Below, piece after piece: positions 18,273 through 27,074 of a stretch of 64,000 bases of DNA. The notes beneath the pieces were generated by a model. It searched no databases. It was given only the letters and a program-made list of their open reading frames with translations, and was not told the DNA's origin. Origin of the DNA: Candidatus Gastranaerophilales bacterium (GTDB taxonomy: Bacteria > Cyanobacteriota > Vampirovibrionia > Gastranaerophilales > Gastranaerophilaceae). The stretch spans positions 124,001 through 188,000 of the forward strand of contig CALUPW010000003.1 in assembly GCA_944322785.1 (NCBI GenBank), read 5' to 3'. Numbering within the stretch: position 1 is the first letter of the stretch; every line of letters begins with the position of its first letter. The translations under genes and the position numbers were made by a program.

Positions 18273-19661
18273 TTAGACCGCAGCCATTTTTGATTGAAGG
18301 GTTTGAGCAGATTCTTCATAACCTTTTCTGCCCATCAAGGCGTATGTATAATTTTTCGCCTGCTCAACTCCGGGCTGATTAAAGGTATTAATGTTATAAA
18401 GTTCTCCTGCTATTGCTGTTTGAACTTCCAACATATAAAGAAGCTGCGCAACATTGTAGCTGTCAACTTTTTCTAAAGTTATCGTGACAGTCGGTCTGTT
18501 GTAATCGGAAAGAGCGACTCTTGTTGAATCCGCTTCCGCATTTATAAGCTGATTAATAGTCTTTCCGCCGAGATATCCAATCCCTGTATATTCAAAAATA
18601 TTCGGAATTTCAAGTGTTGTGTCAAAATTTTCAACACGTATAAAGTTAATGACTTTATCATTCGGACCTTCGTTATAAAGTTGAATTTGGGAATGCTGAT
18701 CGGTTGCACCTAATGCTTTAATCGGAGTGGGACCGATATTTACATCGTTGCCGTCTTTATCTTTGTTTTTGCCGAGAGATTCTGCCCATAGCTGAACATA
18801 CCAGTCGGAAACGTATTTTAAACGGCTTGAATACGGCATCATAACCGAAAGATTTTTCCCTTTTTTGGTATCCAGAAGATAATGAATAAGAGCGTTTTGT
18901 GCTGCGATATTGTTATGAATATCTGTATTTTTAAGAGCCAAATCCATGTCTTTGATACCGTTAACCATTTCATCAATATCAAGCCCTACAAGAGCAAAAG
19001 GAAGCAAACCTACTGCAGAAAATACGGAAAATCTTCCGCCAACGTCATCGGGGACTACAAAAGTTTTGTAACCTTCCTGCTCTGCAATTTGTCTTAAGAT
19101 ACCGGTCTTTTTATCGGTAGTTGCAACAATATTGTAGCGGTAATTGTCACCCAATTCTTTTTCAAGTTTGTCTTTAACAATCATAAACTGCGACATGGTT
19201 TCGGCTGTCGAGCCTGATTTTGTAATAACGTTTACGAGAGTTTTCTTCAAATCCAGAACTTCAAAAAGCCCGTTAATTGTATCGGGGTCAATATTGTCCA
19301 GAAAGAAAATTCTTGGCATACCTTCCCGCTGTTCCTCTGACAACAAATTCCAGTAAGGTTTTAAAAGAGCTTCGGTTACTGCAATTCCGCCTAAAGCGGA
19401 TCCTCCTATACCCAGAACAAGAATATTTTCAAATCTGCCTTTAACCATTGCTGCATATTCTTTGACATACCAGAGAGTTTCTTCGTTATAGCCCAGATTC
19501 ATCCATTGAAGCCATTGACCGTTTTTGTCTTTTCGTTTGTTTAAATCAGCAATAATATGAAGAATTTTATCTTTATAATTTTCAAACTCCTCAGCAAGAT
19601 TTAACCCGTTTTCCTGTCCGATTACCTGAGCATCAACGTTCTTGTAGTTCAGTTTAAGCAT
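18273..19661 (-). CDS. pgi: Glucose-6-phosphate isomerase
   Basis: A 462-residue Pgi. It interconverts glucose 6-phosphate and fructose 6-phosphate in glycolysis. The sugar-phosphate SIS fold shows LGIGGSALGG (about 82-91), VITKSGSTAETMSQF (about 147-161) and GGRFSVFSAVGL (about 208-219). The C-terminal helix carries the lysine region PGVEQAKNY (about 434-442). AGAGGG precedes the ATG. The size fits the shorter bacterial type. It is the only gene of its transcript as far as can be seen. Confidence 0.94.
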   Translation of the reverse strand: MLKLNYKNVDAQVIGQENGLNLAEEFENYKDKILHIIADLNKRKDKNGQWLQWMNLGYNEETLWYVKEYAAMVKGRFENILVLGIGGSALGGIAVTEALLKPYWNLLSEEQREGMPRIFFLDNIDPDTINGLFEVLDLKKTLVNVITKSGSTAETMSQFMIVKDKLEKELGDNYRYNIVATTDKKTGILRQIAEQEGYKTFVVPDDVGGRFSVFSAVGLLPFALVGLDIDEMVNGIKDMDLALKNTDIHNNIAAQNALIHYLLDTKKGKNLSVMMPYSSRLKYVSDWYVQLWAESLGKNKDKDGNDVNIGPTPIKALGATDQHSQIQLYNEGPNDKVINFIRVENFDTTLEIPNIFEYTGIGYLGGKTINQLINAEADSTRVALSDYNRPTVTITLEKVDSYNVAQLLYMLEVQTAIAGELYNINTFNQPGVEQAKNYTYALMGRKGYEESAQTLQSKMAAV

Positions 19662-19728
19662 ATTTGTTTAACCCTCTTATATATTAAAATTTTGTACACA
19701 TCAAAATTACTCTGGCCGTGCAATAATC

Positions 19729-19755
19729 AAAACGCAGAACGGAAAATGCGTTTTT
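19729..19755 (-). terminator. Terminator downstream of the 19.8-kb prepilin gene
   Basis: AAAACGCA (19729-19736) and TGCGTTTT (19747-19754) pair around a 10-base loop. It lies about 80 bases beyond the prepilin stop, and pgi starts on its far side. Confidence 0.55.
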
Positions 19756-19831
19756 CCTACACTTATTGTACTTGCTGAAGTTTTAAATACAAGATTTAGG
19801 AGGATAATTTAATAATTATTAATGATACTGA

Positions 19832-20769
19832 CTATCTTGGCAGATTTTTAAAATAATTTATATCATAGATAGCTTTTACAGCACAGGAAATTCCATTAAA
19901 ATCATGACCTGATGAATAGGAACAATAGGTTACATCATTTGTGAAATCGGTACCCTCAGCCCCCATTGGAAGAAGTCTCCCGTCATTCATCGATTGAAAC
20001 GTAAACAAATCATGCCCGTACTTATTTGGGGACTTTCTGTACCCATTCACATCAAATGAAATATAGACCTCTTTGTCTGTTATTCCTTGATTTTCAATCA
20101 AGATTAAAGTTCCGTCTTTCAAAACTAATTGCCCATCGTCAAAAAGATTAAGATTTCCAATATATTTTTTACCGTTATAAGTTTTATAAATTTTACTACG
20201 TTCCTCTTGATTACTAGCGTTATATATACAATCTTTTGACCCCCAGGCTGCGCCGCACTCATGAAGTACATCCATATATTTTAATAATATTTTCTTTAAT
20301 TCAACAGTTCCAAGTTCATCAGCATGCAAAATTTCTCCGGTATCAGCAGTATACATGTTAATTGCCTGATTAATTGCCGAATAATTTTTCTTAAAACCTG
20401 TTTCAAGCTCTTTTGGCTTATAATTATTTATTAACGACGGCAGTGTCATTGCTGCAACTATTCCGATTATGCCAAGCGTTATTAGAACCTCTGCCATGGT
20501 AAAGGCCGTTTTGCGGCTAGATTTGTCATTTTGGACACCTGAGGTGAGGATGTTTTTATCAGCATTGATAGATTCTGAGTCAAGCTCAGAATGACATGAC
20601 AGATGCACATGCGACGGCTTTGTCATTCCGGCCTCCGAGCCGGAATCTATTTCTTTATTTAGAGATTCTGAATCAAGTTCAGGATGACCAATTGTTAAAT
20701 TGCAATCAGGAGCCGTTTTACAGGTTGCCCCCCCCCCCCCTGAAACTCAGTCATATCAATAGTTTCCAT
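19832..20769 (-). CDS. Prepilin-like protein with frame-breaking poly-G tract (phase-variable candidate)
   Basis: Translation from the ATG at 20769, which has AAGGAG nine bases upstream, reads METIDMTEFQGGGG and then meets a stop after the 13-G tract (20728-20740). With 11 or 14 G the frame joins the rest and gives a protein of about 312 residues with 14. The body has a type III signal-type segment AFTMAEVLITLGIIG (cleavage expected before Phe; Ala, not Gly, at -1) and a hydrophobic helix, then a pilin-like domain with NKYGHDLFTF and LLPMGAEG blocks shared with the gene at 35020. The leader would be 89 residues, far longer than usual, and is built from REP-like palindromes. An internal ATG at 20626 behind GGAGG could start a shorter form with a 41-residue leader. 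Confidence 0.75.
20571..20695. repeat. Three REP-like palindromes inside the prepilin leader
   Basis: Palindromes at 20572-20592 (ATTCTGAG/CTCAGAAT), 20625-20646 (ATTCCGGC/GCCGGAAT) and 20665-20685 (ATTCTGAA/TTCAGGAT, one mismatch) follow each other. Flanks such as GTCAT before the arm resemble widespread small palindromic elements that read as HSELDSES when translated. They are in frame with the prepilin body. Confidence 0.75.
20728..20740 (-). repeat. Poly-G tract of 13 (C13 on +) in prepilin 5' coding region
   Basis: A pure run of 13 identical bases inside the coding region, 10 codons after an ATG with a good ribosome-binding site. On the coding strand it is followed by CAACCTGTAAAACGGCTCCT, which recurs in altered form after the other two tracts (36039, 40849). 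Such tracts slip during replication and switch genes on and off in other bacteria. Confidence 0.9.
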
Positions 20770-20820
20770 ACTTTTAAGCTCCTTATAATATCATTATTGT
20801 TTATTATATCATATTATTAT

Positions 20821-22374
20821 TTAGACTTCAACTTTCGGCTGCTTTAGAGTTCTCTGCGCCTTTTGTTTTTCCTCCAGACGTTTCTGTTCATAGCCGTATC
20901 CGGCATAAATTGCAACGCCCATTAAAAGCCAGAGTGGAAAATAAATTGATGATGTCGTCAAAAATTTCATTGAATAAATCATCAGTCCGCCGCAGGTAAT
21001 AATCCCGAGAACTGGAAATACCGGCGAAAAAGGCACTTTAAAAGGGCGAGGTCTATCAGGATCGGTTTTGCGCAATATCAAAACCGCAATACAGATAATT
21101 ATAAATGATGTAAAGGTTCCGAAATTACAGAGTTCTGCAGAGATATTCAAATCCATAATCAAAGAACAGATAATTACCACAATTCCTGAAATCCATGTTA
21201 AAACATGCGGTGTTCTGAATTTTTTATGGATAAGCCTTAATGATTTCGGCAAAAATCTGTCACGGCTCATTGCATACAAAATACGTGTTGTACCAAGCTG
21301 ATAAATCAAAAGAACCGAAGTAAGCCCGCAAAGCGCTCCGACAGAAATAAGTCCCGCAAACCAGTCTTTTTGAATATATCTCATAGCATGTGCAATCGGC
21401 GCCTGAGTATCAATATGTCCGAAAGGAACAGTTCCTGTCAAAACAAGAGCAACTCCGATGTATAAAACGGTACAAATAAATAATGTACCTAAAATTCCGA
21501 TTGGCAAATCTCTCTGCGGATTTTCTGTTTCCTCGGCAGTAGTTGAAATTGCATCAAATCCGATATATGCAAAAAATATTAAAAACGCACCCATAAATAT
21601 TCCGCTAAAGCCGTTCGGGGCAAAAGGTGCCCAGTTTTCGGGTTTTACGTAAAATGCACCGACTGCAATAAATGAAATAATTATTAAAAGATTTACGCCA
21701 ACCATTATACTTGCAAATCTTGTTGATTCTTTAACACCTTTGATAAGAAGAAGTGTTAAAACAAGAACTAACGCAATAGCCGGAAGGTTCATTGCTATCG
21801 GAATATGTCCGAAAAGATACGGGATTTTGTCATGAATATCCATTCCGTATTTGTCGCAGATTGCGGCAATTGAACGGTAATCCATTCTGAGCCATATCGG
21901 AAAGTTTACGATGAAATCAGGAAGGTATTGTTTAAAACCTTTCAAAAGCTGCGTAAAATATCCTGTCCATGCGCTTGCGACAGTAATATTACCGATTGCA
22001 TATTCCAGCATCAAAATCCAGCCGACCATCCATGCCATAAATTCGCCCATAGTTGCGTAAGTATATGTATATGCGCTTCCGGCAACAGGAATCATCGCTG
22101 CGATTTCGCTGTAACAGAGCGCCGAAAAAATACAGGCAAATACAGCAAAAATCATAGAAATAATAACTGCAGGCCCTGCCCCAACCCCTTCGGGACCTCC
22201 CTGAATGGCACTTCCGACAATAGTAAAAATACCTGTTCCGACAACGGCACCGATACCTATTACAATAAGGTCAAAAACATTCAATGTCTTTTTCAGCTCG
22301 GACTTCTTGCTTGTTGCAATAAGTTCGTCGGGGCTTTTGGTTTTTAATGCGTTCGTTATTATATTTTTAATCAT
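20821..22374 (-). CDS. Amino acid permease, APC superfamily (CAT type)
   Basis: A protein of 517 residues with about 12 to 14 membrane helices. The GIGAVVGTGIFTIVG segment of helix 1 (about 35-49), FSALCYSEIAAMIPVAGSAY (about 82-101) and the EETENPQRDLPIGI loop (about 282-295) identify the cationic amino acid transporter group. The ATG at 22374 is preferred because GGAAAG lies before it; one at 22386 has none. A 530-residue paralogue lies directly upstream in the same direction, so this is a tandem duplication. Substrate is not readable from sequence. Confidence 0.87.
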   Translation of the reverse strand: MIKNIITNALKTKSPDELIATSKKSELKKTLNVFDLIVIGIGAVVGTGIFTIVGSAIQGGPEGVGAGPAVIISMIFAVFACIFSALCYSEIAAMIPVAGSAYTYTYATMGEFMAWMVGWILMLEYAIGNITVASAWTGYFTQLLKGFKQYLPDFIVNFPIWLRMDYRSIAAICDKYGMDIHDKIPYLFGHIPIAMNLPAIALVLVLTLLLIKGVKESTRFASIMVGVNLLIIISFIAVGAFYVKPENWAPFAPNGFSGIFMGAFLIFFAYIGFDAISTTAEETENPQRDLPIGILGTLFICTVLYIGVALVLTGTVPFGHIDTQAPIAHAMRYIQKDWFAGLISVGALCGLTSVLLIYQLGTTRILYAMSRDRFLPKSLRLIHKKFRTPHVLTWISGIVVIICSLIMDLNISAELCNFGTFTSFIIICIAVLILRKTDPDRPRPFKVPFSPVFPVLGIITCGGLMIYSMKFLTTSSIYFPLWLLMGVAIYAGYGYEQKRLEEKQKAQRTLKQPKVEV

Positions 22375-22410
22375 ATTTCTTTCCATTTTTTAAATTGCGG
22401 TAAATGTCAC

Positions 22411-24003
22411 TTACATTTTTAATTCCAATTTTTTCTGTTCGACTTTTTGATTGTGAATTTTGTTTTCATTTTTGCGGTTTTTTACAAAGCCGTACAACAA
22501 ATAAATCATTGCACCAACGCCCAGCCATACCGGAAATAACAATGCTGAACTTGACGGCTGCATTGATTTATAAATCATCAGCCCTCCGCAGCAAATAATT
22601 CCTAATGCCGGAACAACAGGTGAAAAAGGAACTTTAAAAGGTCTCGGTCTGTCAGGATCTGTTTTTCTCAAAATCAGAACAGCGACACAAACAACAATAA
22701 ATGATGTAAATGTACCGTAGTTGCATAATTCTGCCGCAACATCAAGATTTAAAGTCAAAATTCCGATAACAGAAAGTAAACCTACAGTCCATGTTAAAAC
22801 ATGCGGAGTTTTAAATTTCGGATGTAACTTTTGAAATCTTGCAGAGATAAAATGGTCACGGCTCATTGCATAAAGAATTCTTGTTGCGGCCATTTCCATA
22901 ACAAGAAGCACCGATGTCAAACCTGCAAGAGAACCGATTGAAACAAGACCTGCCGCCCAGTTTAAATCCATAAGTTTGAGGCAGTATGCCATCGGGGCTT
23001 TTAAAAATGCCGAAGTTGCCGGAACACTTGTATCTTGAAGCCCGGTTAATATAAGAGCAACAAGCACATAAACAATTGTTGTGACAATTAAAGACCCGAT
23101 AATACCAACAGGTAAATCTTTCTGTGGATTTTTACATTCTTCAGCCGCAGTTGCAATTGCGTCAAAACCTATATATGCAAAAAATATTATAAATGCACCC
23201 GCAAAAATTCCGGCTGCACCGTTCGGAGCAAAAGGAACCCAGTTTTCAGGTTTGACGTAGAATGCACCGGCTATCACAAACAGTGCTATAACAGCCATTT
23301 TTACAACAACCATAACTGCCGTCATTTTAGCTGAATCTTTGGTACCTTTTACAAGAATTGCAGTTGACAATAAAACCATAATAATTGCAGGTAAATTTAT
23401 ACAAATCGGAAGCCCGAACAAAGTCGGAACAAATGTATCCGGATTTTCGGCAACAATTTTTGCTGCGGAAAAAGGATCATTAACAAGCCAGACAGGCGGA
23501 TTTGCAAGCCATGCCGGCAGAAATTTGTCAAATCCGCTCAAAAATTGAACAAAATGATTTGACCATGCACAGGCAACTGCAATAAAACCTATTGCATATT
23601 CAAGCATAAGAACCCATCCGACCATCCATGCTGCAAATTCACCCAGCGTTGCAAATGTATAAATATAAGCACCGCCTGATACCGGAATCATTGTTGCAAA
23701 CTCAGAATAACAAAGTGCCGAAAACACACATGCAATTGCAGCCACAATCATTGATATAACAAGTGCCGGGCCTGCTCCTAAAGCTGAACCGTCCGCACTT
23801 CCAGCTGCCGCAATACCCACAATTGCAAATATACCCGAACCGATTATTGCACCGACACCTAAAATAATTAAATCCCATACACCAAGAGTTTTTTCCAAAC
23901 CTCCTGCTTTTGCTTCGGATAACATTTCATCGGGCTTTTTAATTCTTGTAATAGTTTTCAAAAAATTGCGGGTTAGGGTTGCTCGACTGTATTTTTCTGC
24001 CAT
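22411..24003 (-). CDS. Amino acid permease, APC superfamily (CAT type), tandem paralogue
   Basis: A 530-residue transporter closely related to the next gene. It has GVGAIIGSGIFAIVG in helix 1 (about 49-63), FSALCYSEFATMIPVSGGAY and EECKNPQKDLPVGI, and the same C-terminal KVPFSPVVPALGI block. It is likely an amino acid/proton symporter of the inner membrane. AAGGAAAA precedes the ATG. glyQ lies 16 bases upstream, so glyQ and both permeases may form one transcript. Confidence 0.87.
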   Translation of the reverse strand: MAEKYSRATLTRNFLKTITRIKKPDEMLSEAKAGGLEKTLGVWDLIILGVGAIIGSGIFAIVGIAAAGSADGSALGAGPALVISMIVAAIACVFSALCYSEFATMIPVSGGAYIYTFATLGEFAAWMVGWVLMLEYAIGFIAVACAWSNHFVQFLSGFDKFLPAWLANPPVWLVNDPFSAAKIVAENPDTFVPTLFGLPICINLPAIIMVLLSTAILVKGTKDSAKMTAVMVVVKMAVIALFVIAGAFYVKPENWVPFAPNGAAGIFAGAFIIFFAYIGFDAIATAAEECKNPQKDLPVGIIGSLIVTTIVYVLVALILTGLQDTSVPATSAFLKAPMAYCLKLMDLNWAAGLVSIGSLAGLTSVLLVMEMAATRILYAMSRDHFISARFQKLHPKFKTPHVLTWTVGLLSVIGILTLNLDVAAELCNYGTFTSFIVVCVAVLILRKTDPDRPRPFKVPFSPVVPALGIICCGGLMIYKSMQPSSSALLFPVWLGVGAMIYLLYGFVKNRKNENKIHNQKVEQKKLELKM

Positions 24004-24019
24004 TTATTTTCCTTATAAT

Positions 24020-24904
24020 TTATTTACAGAGAGGAAATCCCATTTCTTCTCTTTGTGCTACATACAATTTTGCAACGGCTGAAGCCATTGTTCTTACTCT
24101 ATTTATAAAATTAATTCTTTCATCTTTGCTTATAACGCCTCTTGCATCAAGAAGATTGAAGGTATGAGAACATTTTAAAACGTAATCATATGCCGGAAGC
24201 ACCAATTGTGCGTTAATACAATTATCAACTTCTTTCTGGTACAAATCAAACATAGTAAACAGACTTTTTGCATCAGAAACTTCAAAATTATATTTTGATT
24301 GTTCAATTTCATTTTGCAAAAATATTTCACCGTACTTGAGCTTGTCATTCCACATAATGTCATAAACTGAAGCTTGGTTTTGCAAATACATTGCAATACG
24401 TTCAAGTCCGTAAGTTAATTCCAAAGCAACCGGCTTAACTTCTAAACCTCCAACCTGCTGAAAATATGTAAACTGGGTAATTTCCATACCGTCAAGCCAT
24501 ACTTCCCAACCTACTCCAGCTGCGCCGAGAGTCGGAGATTCCCAGTTGTCCTCAACAAATCTTACGTCATGCTCCTTTAAATCAATTCCCATGGCCTCAA
24601 GACTTTTTAAATAAAGTTCCTGAGCATCATCCGGTGAAGGTTTGAGTATAACCTGAAACTGATAATAGTGACCCAATCTGTTCGGATTTTCACCGTATCT
24701 GGCATCAGTCGGACGCCGGCAGGGTTCAATCATTGCGGTATTCCAGGGTTCAGGTCCCAGTGAACGCAAAAATGTTGCAGGATTCATAGTAGAAGCACCT
24801 TTTTCTATATCGTAAGGCTGCTGAATTATACATCCGTAATCTGACCAAAATTTTGATAAATTAAATACAAGTTCTTGAAAGTTTAATGCCATAACATAGT
24901 CCAT
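24020..24904 (-). CDS. glyQ: Glycyl-tRNA synthetase alpha subunit
   Basis: A 294-residue GlyQ. With GlyS it charges tRNA-Gly. Conserved blocks are [17 protein letters not shown] (about 22-38), [13 protein letters not shown] (about 43-55), [17 protein letters not shown] (about 60-76) and [20 protein letters not shown] (about 157-176). The second Met (MALNFQEL) is an alternative start. glyS, normally next to glyQ, does not follow; two permease genes do, so the beta subunit must be elsewhere. Confidence 0.95.
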   Translation of the reverse strand: MDYVMALNFQELVFNLSKFWSDYGCIIQQPYDIEKGASTMNPATFLRSLGPEPWNTAMIEPCRRPTDARYGENPNRLGHYYQFQVILKPSPDDAQELYLKSLEAMGIDLKEHDVRFVEDNWESPTLGAAGVGWEVWLDGMEITQFTYFQQVGGLEVKPVALELTYGLERIAMYLQNQASVYDIMWNDKLKYGEIFLQNEIEQSKYNFEVSDAKSLFTMFDLYQKEVDNCINAQLVLPAYDYVLKCSHTFNLLDARGVISKDERINFINRVRTMASAVAKLYVAQREEMGFPLCK

Positions 24905-25070
24905 TATTGTACTGATTACACTTATTTATACCGGCAAGTTTATTTGTATTGCGGCACTTTAAAAATACTACGCTCAACATAGATAAATTGCAATAAAATT
25001 GTTTACAAATATTAAGCTGGTAGTAATTAAGTTGAAAATTCATGGTATTTTAAAGAAAAAGGAGAACTTT

Positions 25071-25598
25071 ATGGCAGATAAAATAATAATTTTTTCAGGG
25101 AAACAATATTCCGGCAAAGATACCGCCGCAAAAATTATGCTTGAGGCTATGCCCGAATATAAACGATGTGCAATGGGAGATATTATAAAAATAACTTACG
25201 GGAAACAAAAAAATCTTTCATTTGATGAAATTGAAAAAAATAAAGCAAAATATCGTCAGGATTTGATAAATTTAGGAAATCTAGGGCGGGCTGAGGATCC
25301 TGATTACTGGCTTAAAAAAATCTTAGAACAAGAGGGGAATATCATCGTAACCGATGTTCGTGTTCAACATGAATATGATGTATTTAAAGCAGCTGGTGCA
25401 ATAACAATAAGAGTAGAAGCCACACGGGAAACAAGAAGCAAAAGAGGTACTCTAGTCGGAGAAAATGATATAACCGAAACCGGACTTGACCATATAAAAG
25501 ACTGGGATTTTATAATCGACAACAATTCTGATTATGAAGCTTTTCAAAACAAAATTGTTGAAGTTGTAAAAAAGATTAACAATTGGCAATATAAATAG
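25071..25598 (+). CDS. P-loop nucleotide-kinase-like protein
   Basis: A 175-residue P-loop protein. Walker A is SGKQYSGKDTAA (about 9-20). ITETGLDHIKDWDFIIDNN near the C-terminus and IIVTDVRVQHEYDVFKAAGA (about 90-109) resemble deoxynucleoside monophosphate kinases of the phage T4 gp1 type. The ATG is chosen because AAGGAG precedes it by a good distance; a longer frame upstream lacks support. It is divergent from glyQ. A phosphomevalonate-kinase-like role is possible but less likely. Confidence 0.65.
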   Translation: MADKIIIFSGKQYSGKDTAAKIMLEAMPEYKRCAMGDIIKITYGKQKNLSFDEIEKNKAKYRQDLINLGNLGRAEDPDYWLKKILEQEGNIIVTDVRVQHEYDVFKAAGAITIRVEATRETRSKRGTLVGENDITETGLDHIKDWDFIIDNNSDYEAFQNKIVEVVKKINNWQYK

Positions 25599-25654
25599 CA
25601 AAAAAAATTTCTCTTACCTTTTTACTTTAAAGTATATAAATGAAAGGAGAAAAT

Positions 25655-26125
25655 ATGGATTTAAAAATAAAAGGGAATACATCTTTTAATGCAAGTTTAA
25701 GTATAAAGTACTGTTCTTCATCTGAAAAAAAAATATTAAAACCAGCAAAAGAGTTATTTGAAGAAATGACTAAAGATAAACCAGGAAGAATGAGAATAGT
25801 TCCAGGGGATTATGCTCGTAGCATTCTTGATGGTTACTACATTTTTAGTCTGGGAGCCGGAGATATTAGTAAAACCACATATCGAGATCAGGTTGCGTTT
25901 GCGCCGTACTACTGGTTTGACAATCTTCTTACTAAAAAATCCAAACGAGAACAGGCTGAAGCTTTCGTGAAAATTTTTGAAACATTACAGTTAATTCCAC
26001 GAAATATCGGCTTACGTTTAAGTTCTAATGAAAATTACATGAATGCTTTAAAAATAAAAATACAAGAAAATCTAGGCGATGACCCACATGAAATAGCAGG
26101 AATGTTTGATTCATTATTTTATTAG
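25655..26125 (+). CDS. Protein of unknown function
   Basis: A 156-residue protein I do not recognise. It starts MDLKIKGNTSFNASL; the NTSFNA element at 8-13 resembles short N-terminal motifs in other unrelated proteins of this window. The remainder looks soluble, alpha/beta, with no signal peptide or membrane segment. AAGGAGA precedes the ATG at good spacing; 57 bases separate it from the kinase-like gene. A bidirectional terminator follows. Confidence 0.65.
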   Translation: MDLKIKGNTSFNASLSIKYCSSSEKKILKPAKELFEEMTKDKPGRMRIVPGDYARSILDGYYIFSLGAGDISKTTYRDQVAFAPYYWFDNLLTKKSKREQAEAFVKIFETLQLIPRNIGLRLSSNENYMNALKIKIQENLGDDPHEIAGMFDSLFY

Positions 26126-26136
26126 CTACAAAATTA

Positions 26137-26167
26137 AAAAAGAGGATTATTATAATAATCCTCTTTT
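26137..26167. terminator. Bidirectional terminator
   Basis: AAAAGAGGATTATT and AATAATCCTCTTTT form a long perfect stem between two convergent genes. Confidence 0.85.
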
Positions 26168-26192
26168 AGCAAATTTATGAAAGTTATAAATT

Positions 26193-26897
26193 TTACACCA
26201 TTCCCTCTTTAACAGCCTTAACTGCAGCCTGCACTCTGTCGTTTACGCACATTTTTTGCAAAATAGAACAGACATGCGCTTTTGCAGTATGAACACTCAC
26301 GATAAGTTCTTTTGCAATTTCCGTATTACTTTTGCCGGTTACAAGATGTTTTAACACTTCAAATTCACGTTCTGTTAAAGGTATTCTGCCTTCCCCTTGA
26401 GATTTGTTCGGCAAAAATCCTATATTTTCAACTTTCGGGAATGCATTAAGAGCAAGCTGCGCGACAACAGGATCTATCCAGCAAACTCCTACAGCAACAT
26501 CACGTACGACATCAGCTAATTTTTGAGGATCAATGTCTTTCAGACAATATGCGCTTGCACCCGAACTTAATGCCGCGACAACTTCTTCTTCTCTGTCATG
26601 CGATGTAAGCGCTATAATTTTGATTTCCGGCGCAAATTCTTTTACCTTCACCATGGCTTCTATCCCGTTCATTCCGGGAAGCCCGAGATCCATTAATACA
26701 ACATCGGGTTTATATTTTTCAATAAGCTTTAACCCCTCAAGCGCATCCTCGCTTTCTGCAACAACTTTCATATCGGAATTTTCATTTAAAGCACAGCGTA
26801 AACCTACCCTCGTTAACTTGAAATCCTCAACAATTACAATGTTGATTAGTTTCTTTTCCTCTTGCTCTTTTGTTGCTGTTTGATTGTTTTCTGACAT
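26193..26897 (-). CDS. NarL/FixJ-type response regulator
   Basis: A 234-residue two-domain regulator. The receiver domain (about 16-135) has IVEDFKLTR, the phosphoacceptor Asp in VVLMDLGLPGMNG (about 70) and KDIDPQKLADVV. The LuxR-type helix-turn-helix (about 168-230) has LTEREFEVLKHLVTGKSNTEIA and SVHTAKAHVCSILQKMCVNDR. GAGAGGTG precedes the ATG. No histidine kinase is beside it, so it is an orphan regulator here. Targets are unknown. Confidence 0.9.
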   Translation of the reverse strand: MSENNQTATKEQEEKKLINIVIVEDFKLTRVGLRCALNENSDMKVVAESEDALEGLKLIEKYKPDVVLMDLGLPGMNGIEAMVKVKEFAPEIKIIALTSHDREEEVVAALSSGASAYCLKDIDPQKLADVVRDVAVGVCWIDPVVAQLALNAFPKVENIGFLPNKSQGEGRIPLTEREFEVLKHLVTGKSNTEIAKELIVSVHTAKAHVCSILQKMCVNDRVQAAVKAVKEGMV

Positions 26898-27038
26898 TTT
26901 TCACCTCTCTTTTTTATAATATTTTGATGTCGACATGACTATTAAAGAATAGCTTTAAGAATTAATCCATTACCTTACCAGCTAATATTGTAAAAAGTAC
27001 AATTATTATATCTTCTGTAAATTAAATTTTGATTGTGC

Positions 27039-27044
27039 TATAAT
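27039..27044 (+). promoter_or_regulatory. -10 box of the GH13-like gene
   Basis: TATAAT lies 30 bases before the ATG at 27075. A GGGAG ribosome-binding site follows, so unlike metF this message has a leader. No clear -35 box is seen. Confidence 0.45.
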
Positions 27045-27074
27045 CCAGTTAAACAGAAGTATGGGAGTAATTTA

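Noticed and set aside
20821-24003. A recent mobile duplication of the two permeases
   Set aside because: The proteins differ at many positions and no transposase or flanking repeat is present, so this is an old tandem duplication.
24905-25070. A T-box or glycine riboswitch before glyQ
   Set aside because: No T-box sequence, specifier stem or terminator/antiterminator pair could be found in the 166 bases between the divergent genes.
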